The position numbers and the translations under genes are program-made. 64,000 nt of DNA from Allacma fusca (Eukaryota; Arthropoda; Collembola; Symphypleona; Sminthuridae). Positions within the stretch are counted from its first letter, which is position 1. Each line of letters starts with the position of its first letter. This document shows positions 10,429 through 22,260 of the stretch, piece after piece. Below the pieces are notes generated by a model, which was not told the DNA's origin, did not search any database, and was given only the letters and a program-made list of their open reading frames with translations. The stretch is taken from the NCBI GenBank assembly GCA_947179485.1, contig OX359250.1, forward strand, positions 32,002,654-32,066,653, written 5' to 3'.

Positions 10429-12779
10429 ATGGACATGATAGAGACAGGAGCCTTTGAAGAAGGCTCGTGCGGGAGTGTAAACGTGGGGGATGACATGGGT
10501 CAAAAGGAGTATCCATTTGTAACGTCTCCGAAGGCTCTGGCTATCATGCGGAAGCTCCACGAAATTCAACGACGCCAATTGTATCTAGATATTACGAACT
10601 CGGTCCAAGACTACGAGCACTGCCCGAAGGGCTCTCATATGCCAAAGGAATGCAAGCCGTCCATTCCCGGGCCCTTTTATTCCTGCCCTATTCTCCATGA
10701 GTCCGGGGACGACTTCTGTAACCTTCCACATCTGAGTGGAAGATCTTCTGCCAAATCCTGTCCCAGTAATTCTCGTCGAGTAAAGAAGTAAGTACGGGGA
10801 GCACATTTGATTACATTGAAATTATGAGTTTCTTTATACGGTATTAACACACTCCGAACCTTTTTTTCAGAAGGCAAAACTGTCGCAAATGTAGCGCTAC
10901 CCCTTTTAATCTTTACGATGCCAGTATTTATCATGAAAACTACTTGAAGCAAGTCACATATGCTAAGTAAGGCCTAATTTTAATTTTGAAGTCTCATTTA
11001 AAAAATATATACCTAATTAAATATTTTTGTATAATTGGATTTGGATTAATTCACACGGAAAAATGTGCCACAGATTAAAACCCGGTAAATCTATCTTGCG
11101 GTGCTATACCTCCCCGCGGGATTCCAGGCCTGAAATAAAGGTACATACAAGAAATAAGTCCGGCGTGAGATAAAGTTTTGATTCGTGTATTTCATACATA
11201 AATGGGAGTGGTAGTAATATGTATCTGGGAATGTTTGATCATTTCAATGGTTTTTGTGTTCTTAGTTGACTCAGACCGATAAAGAATTTTTACATTCAGA
11301 TGATGAATTGCCATTAGAAGTCCAGTCTCAGTCAGCACTTGCTGACTTGCGGGATTTGATTGACCCTCGTAAACTGACGGCAGTGGCAGAGGAGAAGAAA
11401 TCGAAGAAGAAACGAAATAAAATAGTACCGAAACCTGTGGTACTAAGTCGTTACAGAGACAGTACTGGCCGTCGGGGACGAGGACTCTCCAGTCGCTCTA
11501 ATAATCCCAGCTCTATTCAAAATACTTCCGATGCGAAACAAGCCGAAACTTATAAAAATCCATTTCCGATGCCTGACGTATTTGAAGGGATATACTGTAA
11601 ATTTTGATACATGTATAATGTTCAAGTGTAATAATGAAAAAGTGGGAACATTTTTTCAGTCTCTCTAAATACGTTAATTGTATTTTGTAACAGTTGGGAA
11701 CATGCCTGAATCCTTCAACACTCTCCCAGTGTCTTTGCAGAATTTTAAGAGAAGTCAAATGAAAATGGCCGAAGAGGCTCCGCGAATAGTAGGTTTACAA
11801 CAAAATGAAACTGGTCTCGGAACAGGATCCACTGCATCATTAAGAGCGATTGGTTCAATGCAATCAGGGCTGAAAGTTTCGGAGCATTCTGCAACTTTGC
11901 TGTCCGATGCATTTTCTACTGCAGAGAGGATGGGACAGCCAATCCCAAGCCCCGGCAAAACACGGGGTCGTAACGTTTCATCCCAGTCCTCTAGAAATGT
12001 TTCTAGTCGTGGGAAGACTTCCCGGAAATTAATTCCGAAAGAAGGCTATCACGCCGAGAATAATTTGCCAGGGAGGAAAAATAAATCGGCAGTTGTGATG
12101 TGTCATCACAACCGTCTTTTGACTCCAACAACCGTCAAAGGGAAAGGAGGGAGGAAGAAATTGAAGCATGCTAAGTTGAAGCACTCGACTGATTTACTGA
12201 CATTTAAAGAAAACTCAAGGAACCATCAGGAAACGGAGAACAATTTCCGAGGGAAAGACGGCAAGTTCAGTACGGAGAAGTTCCGAGAGTCTCTCATTAG
12301 TTTCATTGAGAACTTCCAAAATGTGAAAAACTCAGCTGAGGCGGACGATGCAGTTGGGCCCATCGGTGATGGCAACCAAGCATCGGAATCCACTAGTACT
12401 CGCAGGTAATTTATTATTTGGAATAAACTACATCGTCTCAGACATATTTTCGAAAATTAAAACTCGCAAGTTATTAATTCCGGGATCCACCCGTTTCATC
12501 CACAGAAAAGTGCGTAAGATACGGGGAACTCCGAAGAGGACCACAAGTAGTTATCCACAGGGTCCCGTCACCATTACAATTTACAAGAGTAAAACGAACA
12601 ACCCCATTGAATCTGTACATGATTTTAATACACCTGACGACTTTCCTCGTACGGACGAAGTTCTGGGGCAATCTAAATATCGAATAGAGGATACCGCAGA
12701 CAGTTCTAGTCAGATCAAGAAAAGAAAGCCCAAGGCAATCTCTCTAAATCGAAATGTGATAAAAAAGCGACAAAAATAA
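10429..12779 (+). CDS. Uncharacterised six-exon gene, about 612 aa
   Basis: I do not recognise this protein. Six coding exons join with matching phases at GT-AG sites: 10429-10787, 10871-10966, 11074-11140, 11266-11596, 11694-12405 and 12506-12779. They give one uninterrupted frame of 1,839 nt. The ATG is preceded directly by an in-frame TAA, which fixes this as the first possible start in the exon; a 5' UTR acceptor may lie near 10370. The N-terminal third is cysteine-containing (TNSVQDYEHCPKGS, RQNCRKCSATPFNLYD). The rest is polar, Lys/Arg/Ser-rich and probably disordered, with basic clusters EEKKSKKKRNK near residue 220, GRRGRG near 243 and KKRQK at the C-terminus, compatible with a nuclear or nucleic-acid-binding protein. 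No signal peptide or membrane segment is visible. The exon structure makes a real gene likely; function is unknown. Confidence 0.78.
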
Positions 12780-12838
12780 ACTTGTAGAATTATCGTTAAT
12801 AATTTCCCCCAAAACATTTGCTGTACCGAAACTACAGA

Positions 12839-12844
12839 AATAAA
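12839..12844 (+). terminator. Poly(A) signal AATAAA
   Basis: An AATAAA lies 60 bp after the stop codon of the uncharacterised gene ending at 12779, at the usual distance for a 3' end signal. It supports that reading of the last exon. Confidence 0.6.
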
Positions 12845-12849
12845 TACGC

Positions 12850-13492
12850 TACTACACTTTAACGTTTAACATGTCTCCCAAGGCTATATGATACTTTTGA
12901 CACCTTTGAACTGATTTTTTGAAAATTGATTTTTTGCTGATCATAACAAATAGGAATTTATGAAGGGATATTTTTCCACGATGCCCTTGCCATTCATAAG
13001 TTAATTTTGCGTTAGAAAAAATTCAGGAGTTCTTGTTGGATGTTGGATCATTATAAAAGTACCTAAAAATGTCAGTTAAATTCATATGAAGGATTCTTAA
13101 AAAAATACTGTAGCACTGAAGTATGATTTCGAAAGTAGTTCATGCTCTATTTTGAAATCACGTGGTCATCAGGAGCCATAAATTACTACATTTTTTTTAA
13201 ATTCTGATTCAATCTTTTGAAATAATAAATCCCCCCTTTATATTTTCAGGTCATCCTGCCACAATGTTCGACTTACAATAGATTTATCATTTTAGATTCA
13301 AATGAATTCAAATTCATTTCTCCCCAAGTCCAGCGTGTTGCATATTTTTAAACGTTCAAATCTTCTTTAAAAAATTAACCCAACCAGAAATTTTCCCTTC
13401 TTCAAGGAGTCTCACTTTAACTCCTCCAACAGAATTTATCCCAACCCTACCCTCCCTACTTGTAAATATAACGCTCATTCCCACATTTCTCA
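12850..13492. other. Intergenic, nothing recognised
   Basis: AT-rich sequence without an open frame or repeat that I can support. Confidence 0.5.
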
Positions 13493-13500
13493 ACCAGATC

Positions 13501-14828
13501 CAAAGGTGGGCACATATCCTATATTTATGCATAAATATATGCAGTTTTTATGTATGTTCGAACATTTTCCGAATATTTGTATGCAATATAGTAGGCTGCA
13601 AGTTTCTACTAAAAAAATGTATGATATATGTATGCTGTGAATACTGTATGTACGAGTATGTATGTATGCATAAAAGGCCGGGAGATTTAGGTATGTATGC
13701 ACCGTGTATGTTCAACGAACTCCATCTTTATTTTCTTGGCATGGTCTGTGTCTATTGCAAAGATGGGCAAATGAAGCGCCTAAGCCTAGAGCATGCCTAT
13801 TCTTTTTCAAAAAATACCGCCATCCTATGTAGGCCAAAAGGGTGTTTCATCGAAAAGAAGAGCCTTAATGCTAAGGGTCAAGTACTCTAACTGCCTGCCT
13901 ATTTTAGCCTATATCTGTCCTAGTGTGCATTGCTCGCCTGCCCATATTTGCTATATAGCTTTTGACAGCGCTTTGCCAGACAATATAGGCGGTATAATAA
14001 TTGGTGAGTTTTAGATAATGCAAGCACTGCAAGCCGTATGCAATGATCACATGCAATTGGAATATCATTGTGGGGGTAGGTAGGGGTTTGAATAGTGCCG
14101 TAGTTAACTACATAGTATCCAGTGGGAATAAATATGGGGCGATTATGCATGTACTGTGGTGTACGTGTGCGTATACTATGGTAATTACTGGTTAATTCCC
14201 GCCTCGCTGCAAGGCCGTCTCTGCAATAAACGTTTTCCCAAAGATCTTGTAATCCTGTCCTAAGCAATTAGTGCTTTGAGAATGTTCCACTCACCACTCA
14301 TGCCTAGTCTTTACTTGAACGAACTTGTAGCCTGCCTGCATAGCCCAGTCCCTTGTTCGGAAAAATCTGAATATCCTAGATTTTCCCTAAGCCTATATTG
14401 TAGTGATGATTGCCCAGCCTAGAACCTCGCCTAGATTTATATCCCAACTTGCAGCATCCTAGAACCTTAGCCTATTATAGGGACTAGAATCTAGGCAGGC
14501 GCCCATGTTTGGTCTATTGGTGTATTCGCATTTGTTATTTCCTGCTGCAATGCAAACGATTTCTAGACGTTTTGACTGAAACCTACGACACTAGAAATTA
14601 ATATTTTTAAACTTAATCATCATAGATTGTATTTAGTTTTATAAAGGGCCATAACGTTCAACATACACTTTTATAGGCACGTGTACATATATTTATGCAT
14701 ACATTTATTTATATGCATATATGTATGATTAAATTTCTGGAAAAATGTATGTATGCAAAATGTATGCTCTTTGAAAACTATAAAATGTATGTATGATTTA
14801 GGATAGGCAATTTTTTTGCCCAGCTTTG
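13501..14828. mobile_element. Short hAT-like element, outer member of a nested pair
   Basis: The left end begins CAAAGGTGGGCA; the right end, read in reverse complement, begins CAAAGCTGGGCA, an 11/12 match. The 8-bp flanks are ACCAGATC (13493-13500) and ACCAGACC (14829-14836), 7/8 identical, as expected for an aged hAT target duplication. Without the inner insertion the element is only about 566 bp. Its interior is dominated by ATGTATGTATGCAT-like words at both ends and has no transposase frame, so it is a non-autonomous (MITE-type) copy. Confidence 0.82.
13758..14511. mobile_element. Short hAT-like element, inner member of a nested pair
   Basis: It begins CAAAGATGGGC and its right end in reverse complement begins CAAACATGGGC (10/11). 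Flanks are a perfect 8-bp duplication, GTCTATTG at 13750-13757 and 14512-14519. The termini match the outer element closely enough to suggest one family or one transposase. Subterminal regions are full of CCTAGA/CCTAAG/TCTAGG words, most densely from 14370 to 14500. At 754 bp, with no transposase domain visible in its open frames (up to 115 residues on the minus strand), it is non-autonomous. The perfect duplication and its position inside the other element make it the younger insertion. Confidence 0.88.
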
Positions 14829-14836
14829 ACCAGACC

Positions 14837-15751
14837 TATAAAAAGATTCCCGTAAAAACCCTCAAATATCCCCCAAACAAACGTCAAAACACTTCAAAAA
14901 AATTTCCATGACAATAAATAAATCATTCTTTGAATTCAAAATCCCTAAAAAAAAAATCCCCCCAGAAAGTATCCCTTTGCAAGTGAGTCTATTAAAAACC
15001 AAAGTCCCACACATCTAACGCAACTTTCCAAACCCCAGCATCCATCCTCGTCTCATCTTACCCCAATATTAATTATAAAAAAAACCCTCTCTGCACCTTA
15101 CAAAAAATGTCAAATTAAATTCCCAATTCGAGTTACTCAAGTAAGTAAGTATTGACTATAAGAAAAGAATCACAGGATAGTACAAAATAAAAATAATACA
15201 AACTCCCAGCATCTTTTGCCATCTATTAGTGATACTTCCTAGTTTTTCATATGTCTACGCAAAAATCCCGGACCTCCTACTTCAGAAGTCTTCCCACACA
15301 GAATGAATAGGAAGGGGGGACATAAAAAAACCGAAAACCGAATATTATGAACTCTCGTATACAGAGTATACTAATATGTTGTATAATCGTGAAAAAAAAT
15401 GATGAAGTTGGCATTTTGTCAGGGAACGTATATAGGGCACCATCTCGAGGGAGAGGGATTGTTTCGACGGTACGTTGCAAAAAGATTTTTGCCAGACTGA
15501 CGACATGGAGCGCTAAAATAGAATGGGATTGATCCACCTTACTATGGGTTGGTAGGAAAAGAAGGAATTCATTCGTGAAAAGACGAGCGTTTCAAGTCTC
15601 AATGTAAATGGATCCACCACGGAGCGGATGAGGACTTGGACGCGTATTTTCTGTTTCACATTTTGAATCCTTTTTAGAACTCCTGGGCTCCTCTCGTATA
15701 TAATAATAATTAATATTAGTACCCTGTGAATATCGGTTAATTACAGGAAGA
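14837..15751. other. Intergenic and probable CYC1 upstream region
   Basis: No gene is visible. The last several hundred bases presumably hold the CYC1 promoter and 5' UTR. I cannot point to a specific core promoter element with confidence. Confidence 0.4.
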
Positions 15752-17781
15752 ATGGCTGGAGTTTTAGGAAGAATTTCCGGACGAGTTTCCCAAATTTCAA
15801 AAAAGGGATATAATCATATTCAGGTGAGGTGTTTCTCAAAGACTTGTTATACTTAAATAAATCAGTGCGAATAATAAATGTGCTAAGAAATTTGGGTAGG
15901 TACATATTGGATATTTTCATGTCTGGTGGACACAAGTCCTGGCCGAAAATTAGATTTTGAGAGGAATTAGAATTTTATTTAAGGAACGGCTGGGGTTTAG
16001 TTATGAAGGGGAAAGGATTTGGGTGGGATGAGTTGGGAAGGGTTGGATTTGGGACGTTGGGAAAGATCCTGTGTGGAGGAAATGTTTTTCGGGATTTGGA
16101 ATATGGGTGTAGCTGTACTTGAGAATTGGAGGAGATGAGGGATAAATGTTGAGAATTGATTGATAATTGTTGGTTTTTAATTTTTTTTTCAGAACAAGTT
16201 TTCCACATTTAGTCTAAAGGAAGTCAGTACATCGAAGAAACTCGTAAGTTTTGGTGGAGTGATGGTTTGTATGGATATGTGGGTACTTGGAGTAGTTTTT
16301 TGGGGGAATTTTTGTTGGGTGGGAGAGCCGGTAATTGAAGTTTGTGGTAGTTTTGGTGATGAGGAGAAAGGGTGGGGATTTTGAATTTAGTTTTTGATTT
16401 TAGATTGTTTGAAATTTGTTGGAATTGATTTTGGGGGGTTGTTTAAAATTGTTGAGAGGAAGAGTGGATGAAATGGGATTGTTTGTTGTGGGTGAGGGTA
16501 TTTGAAGAGTAATGGAGAGGCTGTTGGAGGAGTAGTTTACTTGTGAGTGGAGATGAGACATGTGAGGAGGGGTTTAGAGACTGATGAGATGAATTGTTTG
16601 TGAAGGTATGGGGATCCGTGGGTCTTGTAGGAACTGGAGGAGTTGTTTTATTAATCGGGCTGGAAAGGTCGGTGGCGGCTGAAGATTTGGTTTTGCATCC
16701 GACACCTCTTCCTTGGTCACACAACGGCTGGTTCCAGGCTCTTGACCATGCATCCATCCGAAGAGGTTATGAAGTGTATAAACAAGTTTGCTCTGCCTGC
16801 CACTCCATGCAGTACATGTGCTATCGTAATTTAGTCGGTGTTTCACATACGGAGGCGGAAGCTAAGGCTGAGGCTGAAGAAATTATGGTAAATGAAGGCA
16901 CTTTAATTTGGTTTTTTAAAGATTCCTGGGGGCAGGGATTGTGTTGTGATGGAAGGTGTTCATATTCTGGTTGAGGAGTTCGTACTGAGTTGGCTTCACT
17001 TTTATTCATTGGGGCTATTTACTTCTGTGTAGGTGACCGATGGACCGAATGACGTAGGGGAAATGTTCCAACGCCCAGGAAAGTTGTCGGATAGGTTCGC
17101 TTCACCCTATCCAAATGAAGAGGCTGCTCGTGCTGCTAATAATGGAGCGTACCCTCCTGATCTTACGTACATTACAGGGGCAAGACACGGGGGAGAAGAT
17201 TACGTATTTGCACTTCTCACGGGCTATTGTGATGCCCCTGCTGGTATTGTTTTACGAGAGGGGCAATATTTTAATCCTTACTTCCCTGGTGGTGCAATTT
17301 CAATGGCTCAGGCTATCTATAATGAAGTAAGTTTTCTGTTCCGGTTTGACGACTTCGTCGTGAGTTCACCATGAAATTGGAATGGGAGTTTTGGGCATTT
17401 AAAGTGGCTTCTCAAACTGGTTTTTGGATTCATGAAGGATAACTCACTCAATGTATCGTCCGATTGTATTGCAGGTTCTGGAATATGCCGACGGAACTCC
17501 AGCTTATGCTAGCCAAGTAACCAAGGATGTTTGCACGTTCCTCAAATGGGCTGCGGAACCTGAGCACGATACCCGAAAAGAAATGGCTTTGAAGGTAACA
17601 AAGCGTCTAGATGTTGATGTTATAATTCCAATTGCAGATGTACTTACGAAATATTTTGTATTTTTAGGCGGTTGTCCTCTTCTCCTTCCTTATATCGGTA
17701 ACTTACTACCTGAAGCGACACAAGTGGTCAACATTAAAGAGTAGAAAAATAGCCTTCAAGCCCACAGCCCCAAAGAAATAA
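15752..17781 (+). CDS. CYC1: Cytochrome c1, heme protein of respiratory complex III
   Basis: This subunit of the cytochrome bc1 complex carries electrons from the Rieske protein to cytochrome c at the inner mitochondrial membrane. Six exons join in phase 0: 15752-15823, 16193-16243, 16606-16887, 17033-17326, 17475-17594 and 17668-17781, giving 310 codons plus stop, the usual size. Residues 1-60 are a Ser/Lys/Arg-rich mitochondrial presequence followed by a hydrophobic sorting segment. The heme c attachment motif is CSACH in [13 protein letters not shown], and the axial Met lies in [13 protein letters not shown]. Strongly conserved blocks include [20 protein letters not shown] and [16 protein letters not shown]. 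The last exon, short and easy to miss, encodes the C-terminal membrane anchor and the tail [18 protein letters not shown]. The start of exon 3 after AAG is inferred from phase; its acceptor is not pyrimidine-rich and is the weakest junction. Confidence 0.96.
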
Positions 17782-17837
17782 ATTGTAAGAAGTCGAGAAC
17801 TATTACAGAATTAATTTAAAGTCGTAGAAACTTACAA

Positions 17838-17843
17838 AATAAA
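17838..17843 (+). terminator. Poly(A) signal AATAAA, CYC1
   Basis: An AATAAA lies 57 bp past the CYC1 stop. Another AATAAA at 17777-17782 overlaps the stop codon itself and is probably incidental, and a third occurs near 17949. The 17838 site is at the most usual distance. Confidence 0.5.
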
Positions 17844-17849
17844 TACCCG

Positions 17850-20728
17850 AGGAGAATGTTACTTGGAGAATGTTGTTCTTGACAGTTTCAAAAACAGTTG
17901 ATCAGATTTCCATATTCGTAAAGCATAAGTAGCTGACTACTAGTTGTAAATAAAACCACATTGTTAATTATCGCCTGTGTGATTTTTCTGTTGTGCTCAA
18001 GGTTTCTTCGATCCGTGGTGGTTGCACGAGAAAACCGCTGAATTTAGTTTTATTGAGCCATAAGTTCTCTGAGGATTGTAATAATTCACATTACTAATAA
18101 ACACCTGATGACATGTTTCCTCTGTAAATATTTACACTTGTATCTCATTTCGATCCTACCAAGCTTCCTGAGATCATGCAATGGTCTCCTATAGGGGACC
18201 AGGGATGGTCACATTTTGCATATCAGTGATTTTTAGCTCAAGGAACGCTTAGTTGGTTGAAGTGATCGTGGAATTGTTGATCGGTAATCAAAAAATTACT
18301 AGCTTTTTATATTATTAGTTTTATTACCATACTTGCACTTCGTGAAACTACCTTTTGGACAAATTTTTCACATAACACGTAAATAACTGGACAAGTAAGA
18401 ATATATTTCAAATATTATAAACTTCATTTCTATCAAGACAGTATAATATCAGAAAACTACGGGGAACAGAAATCTTCACTTGTTATTCATTCCAAACCAT
18501 CGCAAAATCGAATCCAGGGGGTCAACACTTCTTTTTTATAAAAGAAATCACACATTCTGAAGTTTAATTGTTTCATCTTATCCTACGATTTCATCCAATT
18601 AAACAATACATTACAATGCAACAAAATTTTAATTCTAGAAATAGTGTCGTGCACACCACAAGTTCACATGTTAACTATGCTGGCATAATATAACACTACA
18701 TATTACATTGTTTTAGCATCCTCAAATGCAAAAAAATAAAGGAATAAGTGATTCTTTAGAATATATTACATTTCATTAAGTGTGACCTAATATTCTGCAC
18801 CTTTTGCATTTCAAGTTTTCAAGTAACACTGCTCAACAAAATACTTGACAATTTACACAAGCAGTGTAGTAAATTAGATTAACTTACATGAAATATAATG
18901 AAATAATAGTCAAATGATGACCACTTTCACCATTACAAAATGTAACCTTTACGTTCTCTCGGGAGGTTATCATTAGGAAGGAGAGAATTTGTAAAATTTG
19001 TTGCCTCCGCTGTTCTGTATTTCATACATATTCAATTACATTTAAATCTTTCGCAGTTTGGTATTCTCAATTTTATCCGATGCTTGTTTCATTCAGTGTC
19101 TCTTTATTCAATTGAATGAGACGTAAAAATCTAATAATTTTCATTACTACCACCCTCCATACCACTAAATATTTCAGTCGATATTTTGTTTGCTAATGAC
19201 TCAATTTTTTAAACGCAGTGTTATGCATGTTAACTCATGTGATTATAAATTAGGAAAACACGAGTATATTAAATAGTATTACATATATAAGGTTCAAATA
19301 CGTAGTAAAACAACAAACTCAGATGTCGTAGTATAATGTAGGTGAAGCGTATGTTTTAATCTAAAAAACCGAAAAGCAGTAGAATAATAATTGCACCAGC
19401 TGTGTTTAAAAGTACACAATTAATGCACATTTTTAAGTAATTATGTCTTATAATAATCACTTCCAAGATTGGTGGTAGAGTTAAATTTTGAATCCGATGA
19501 AATTTTCGTTTCCACTGAGTAAATCTTCCTTAAAGTAAAATACAATGACTTTGGAATAATTACGTAATTTTTGTAAATCAGTACACAATTAGTAATATTG
19601 TTACTTGTAATAATATAGAAAGATATCAGTACTCCTTGATTTAGCTTCACCAAGAAAGCGTATTTTTTCTCATCCAAGGGTTATAAATCCTCTTAAGTAA
19701 ACAGTAAGGTAAGATATAAGTCATTTAAATGAGTTTATGCCTATGCCTACAAACCATCATCAAATTGAGCTCACCATGTAAACAACTGTAATAATACGCC
19801 GAATTATTGACGCAGATTGGGATTTCGAAGCAGAAGGACTTTGTAGAATACATATGAAATATTTGAAGGAAAACAACTTTTGGGAAATCTTTAGTAAGTA
19901 TCACAACAAATTGCGGGCTAACAATCAATACTATTACGCCCAAGTTACATACAACTGGAAAATTTTGAAGAATCTGCACTCACTAAGAGTTTAAGCTTAT
20001 CTCTTGTTATTTATTACTACACACAAATTACAAGAAACCAATGCGTTTGAAATACAAACCAATTAAAGAAAGTATCGGCTTCCAGCCGCTCCAGTAAAAC
20101 TTATTTAATTTACAACATTAAGTGGATTATATTTTACGGGTAATATCTGTAGTACTTATTATCCAAGTAAAGTAGATAAACAGCTTGTAATGGAAACCTA
20201 AAAGCTAACCTAAAATATTTGGAGCTAAATTCAATCGAACTTAAGGAGGTCCGAATAAAAAATTCGGCTAGATTTTCTAAAACTCAATCACGCTACGTTG
20301 AGGAAGTAGGATTGATTATTTGCCGAAACTGTGGATAAATCACAACACCTACCTATACCTTGAGTGGTATACTCAGAATCTACAGATTCAGATAGGTCAT
20401 GCAATTTACATCTATTATGAATTATTGTTTTTTTAACCTTAAACGTTTATACAGCAATCATCATATATATAATATGTAATAATTGTTATAGGCATGTGAT
20501 CTTTCTATACTTCAGAAACTATTTCTAATTCGCTTAGAAGGTAGAGCCTTCCGGAGGTTGGGTCAATTTAATATTATCCTTTGCTGTCATAAGTCTCCGG
20601 AGTTCTTGAAGAACCGTTTTTATAGTATAGTCTCTCGTCCACCTAGCCAAAATCGGTACTTGACGACTGTCCACCTATGCAAAATGATCAAATCAACAAT
20701 TAACCACACACGCAACTGCAGATTCACA
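17850..20728. other. Intergenic, AT-rich, nothing recognised
   Basis: About 2.9 kb without a supported gene. Short open frames on the minus strand (19441-19677, 19725-19979) have no domain or splice context and look like chance. Confidence 0.5.
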
Positions 20729-20736
20729 ACACCAAC

Positions 20737-21203
20737 TAGGGATGCCAATGGTCTGGTCCGGACCATTAATAATGGTCCGTTATTGGTCTGGTCCGGTCTG
20801 GTCCTAGACTTGTATGGTCTGGTCCGGTCTGGTCTAACACTTGGACCAGACCAGATACAATTGGTCCAGCTTCAGGACCAGACCAGACCAGACCACAGGA
20901 CCATGGTCCCAAAAGTACGCAAAATAAAAATTTATGAGTTAACGAAATCCTGTGGAACAAATTAAAAATGTCATTTCTGAGGATAAAAAAAAATTTGACT
21001 GGATAAAATGTGATTATTCAATTGCTCTGAATGGTTTTCTGGACCATGGTCCGGACCATGGTCTTTGGTCTGGTCTGGTCCGAATGACTGGATCAGACCA
21101 CTGGTCTGGTCCGAAAAACTGGACCAGACCAATGGTCTGGTCTGCGCTTTGGACCAGACCAGTTTCATAAAATCTGGATCAGACCAGACCATTGGCATCA
21201 CTA
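20737..21203. mobile_element. hAT-like MITE made of GGTCTGGTCC words
   Basis: The left end reads TAGGGATGCCAATGGTCTGG; the right end in reverse complement reads TAGTGATGCCAATGGTCTGG, a 19/20 match. The flanks are a perfect 8-bp duplication, ACACCAAC at 20729-20736 and 21204-21211. TAGNGATGCC-type ends with 8-bp duplications are typical of hAT elements. Both subterminal zones (about 20748-20905 and 21041-21190) consist almost wholly of the decamer GGTCTGGTCC and its complement GGACCAGACC in alternating orientation, around an AT-rich centre. No transposase frame exists, so it depends on another element. The clean duplication suggests a fairly recent insertion. Confidence 0.9.
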
Positions 21204-21211
21204 ACACCAAC

Positions 21212-22012
21212 ACACAAACATCAAACCTATCACTGCCCAACACTATTTAAAATCAACCCAACTAAAACTTTAAATTCTCACCACGCCAGAGGTACTATTA
21301 ACGCAATTCATGTTGATTCGTGATAAAAACCGTACGACAGGTGCGTCGTCCGGGTAGCGTTCCCCACATTCCATTTTGAGACTGTACATCCGATTTTCAT
21401 ATGGAGTCTTCGTCAAACAAAAAACAAAATATACCAACATCAATATACTATCAAATTCAACACCACTCTACAATCTCCTAAAATACAGCAACCTCAATCG
21501 AAGTTACTCCATCCTCATGTTCAAATCCATCAAACAACTTACTCTGGGCGGTCCAATGATCATGCCTGTCCAAGATGTAAGTGTCATGTCATCGTCACTC
21601 TCAAGACCCCAACTGATAGTCCCATCACCAACACCTTTCTGACCTTGCTCTAACTCTTCCAGCAGTCTGAACGTTCTGGGAACAACTGCAACCAAACAAA
21701 AACATTCCATGAGAATAGCAGCCCGTGAATGTCAATACTTTCCGTGTATTCCTTCCTCTACTTAACATTCTGCCTGAACCTCCACTCATTCCAACCACCA
21801 CTGATAAATAACTACACGTATCTATAAATTAACCAATATACCACATGATCCCACTCATCACCTAATGTCACTGACAGTAATGCCACAGCCAATGCCCATG
21901 CCACGGGCCACGGCCTTCATAATCTAACTTACTCTCCACAAGTTCCCCTACCCCACACCTTCATTTACATACTCCAGCCTCACAATAAATAACTAATCAT
22001 TCCAATCCCAAA
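21212..22012. other. Intergenic, nothing recognised
   Basis: No gene supported. Small open frames at 21376-21710 on both strands overlap each other and carry no known motif. Confidence 0.45.
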
Positions 22013-22260
22013 TCTTCCAAATGTCCAATTTCGAAACCCAGTTTCAGGAGTCCAATTTCGAAACCCAGTTTCAGGAGCCCAATTTCAAAACCCAGTTTCA
22101 GAAGCCCAATTTCAAAAACCCAGTTTCAGAAGCCCAGTTTCAAAAACCCAACTTCAAAAACTCAATTTCAAAAGACCACTTTCAAAAACCCAATTTCATG
22201 AGCTCAATTTCAAAAACTCAATCAAAAATTCAATTTCAAAAACACTTCAAAAAATCCCCT
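22013..22260. repeat. Short tandem repeat, unit about 27 bp, decaying
   Basis: Successive units of TCCAATTTCGAAACCCAGTT plus TCAGGAG run from about 22023. The first two copies are nearly identical, the next two or three have AATTTCAAAA, and the array then decays into CAATTTCAAAAAC words by about 22260. Because 27 is divisible by three, it yields a repetitive open frame (Asn-Phe-Glu-Thr-Gln-Phe-Gln) that should not be taken as a protein. Confidence 0.8.

Noticed and set aside
17595-17744. Read-through reading of the CYC1 C-terminus past 17594
   Set aside because: The continued frame lacks the conserved membrane anchor; splicing to 17668 restores the expected [15 protein letters not shown] tail.
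20558-21250. Several open frames across the GGTCTGGTCC region
   Set aside because: They translate a MITE's decamer arrays in both directions; the terminal repeats and 8-bp duplication explain the sequence better.
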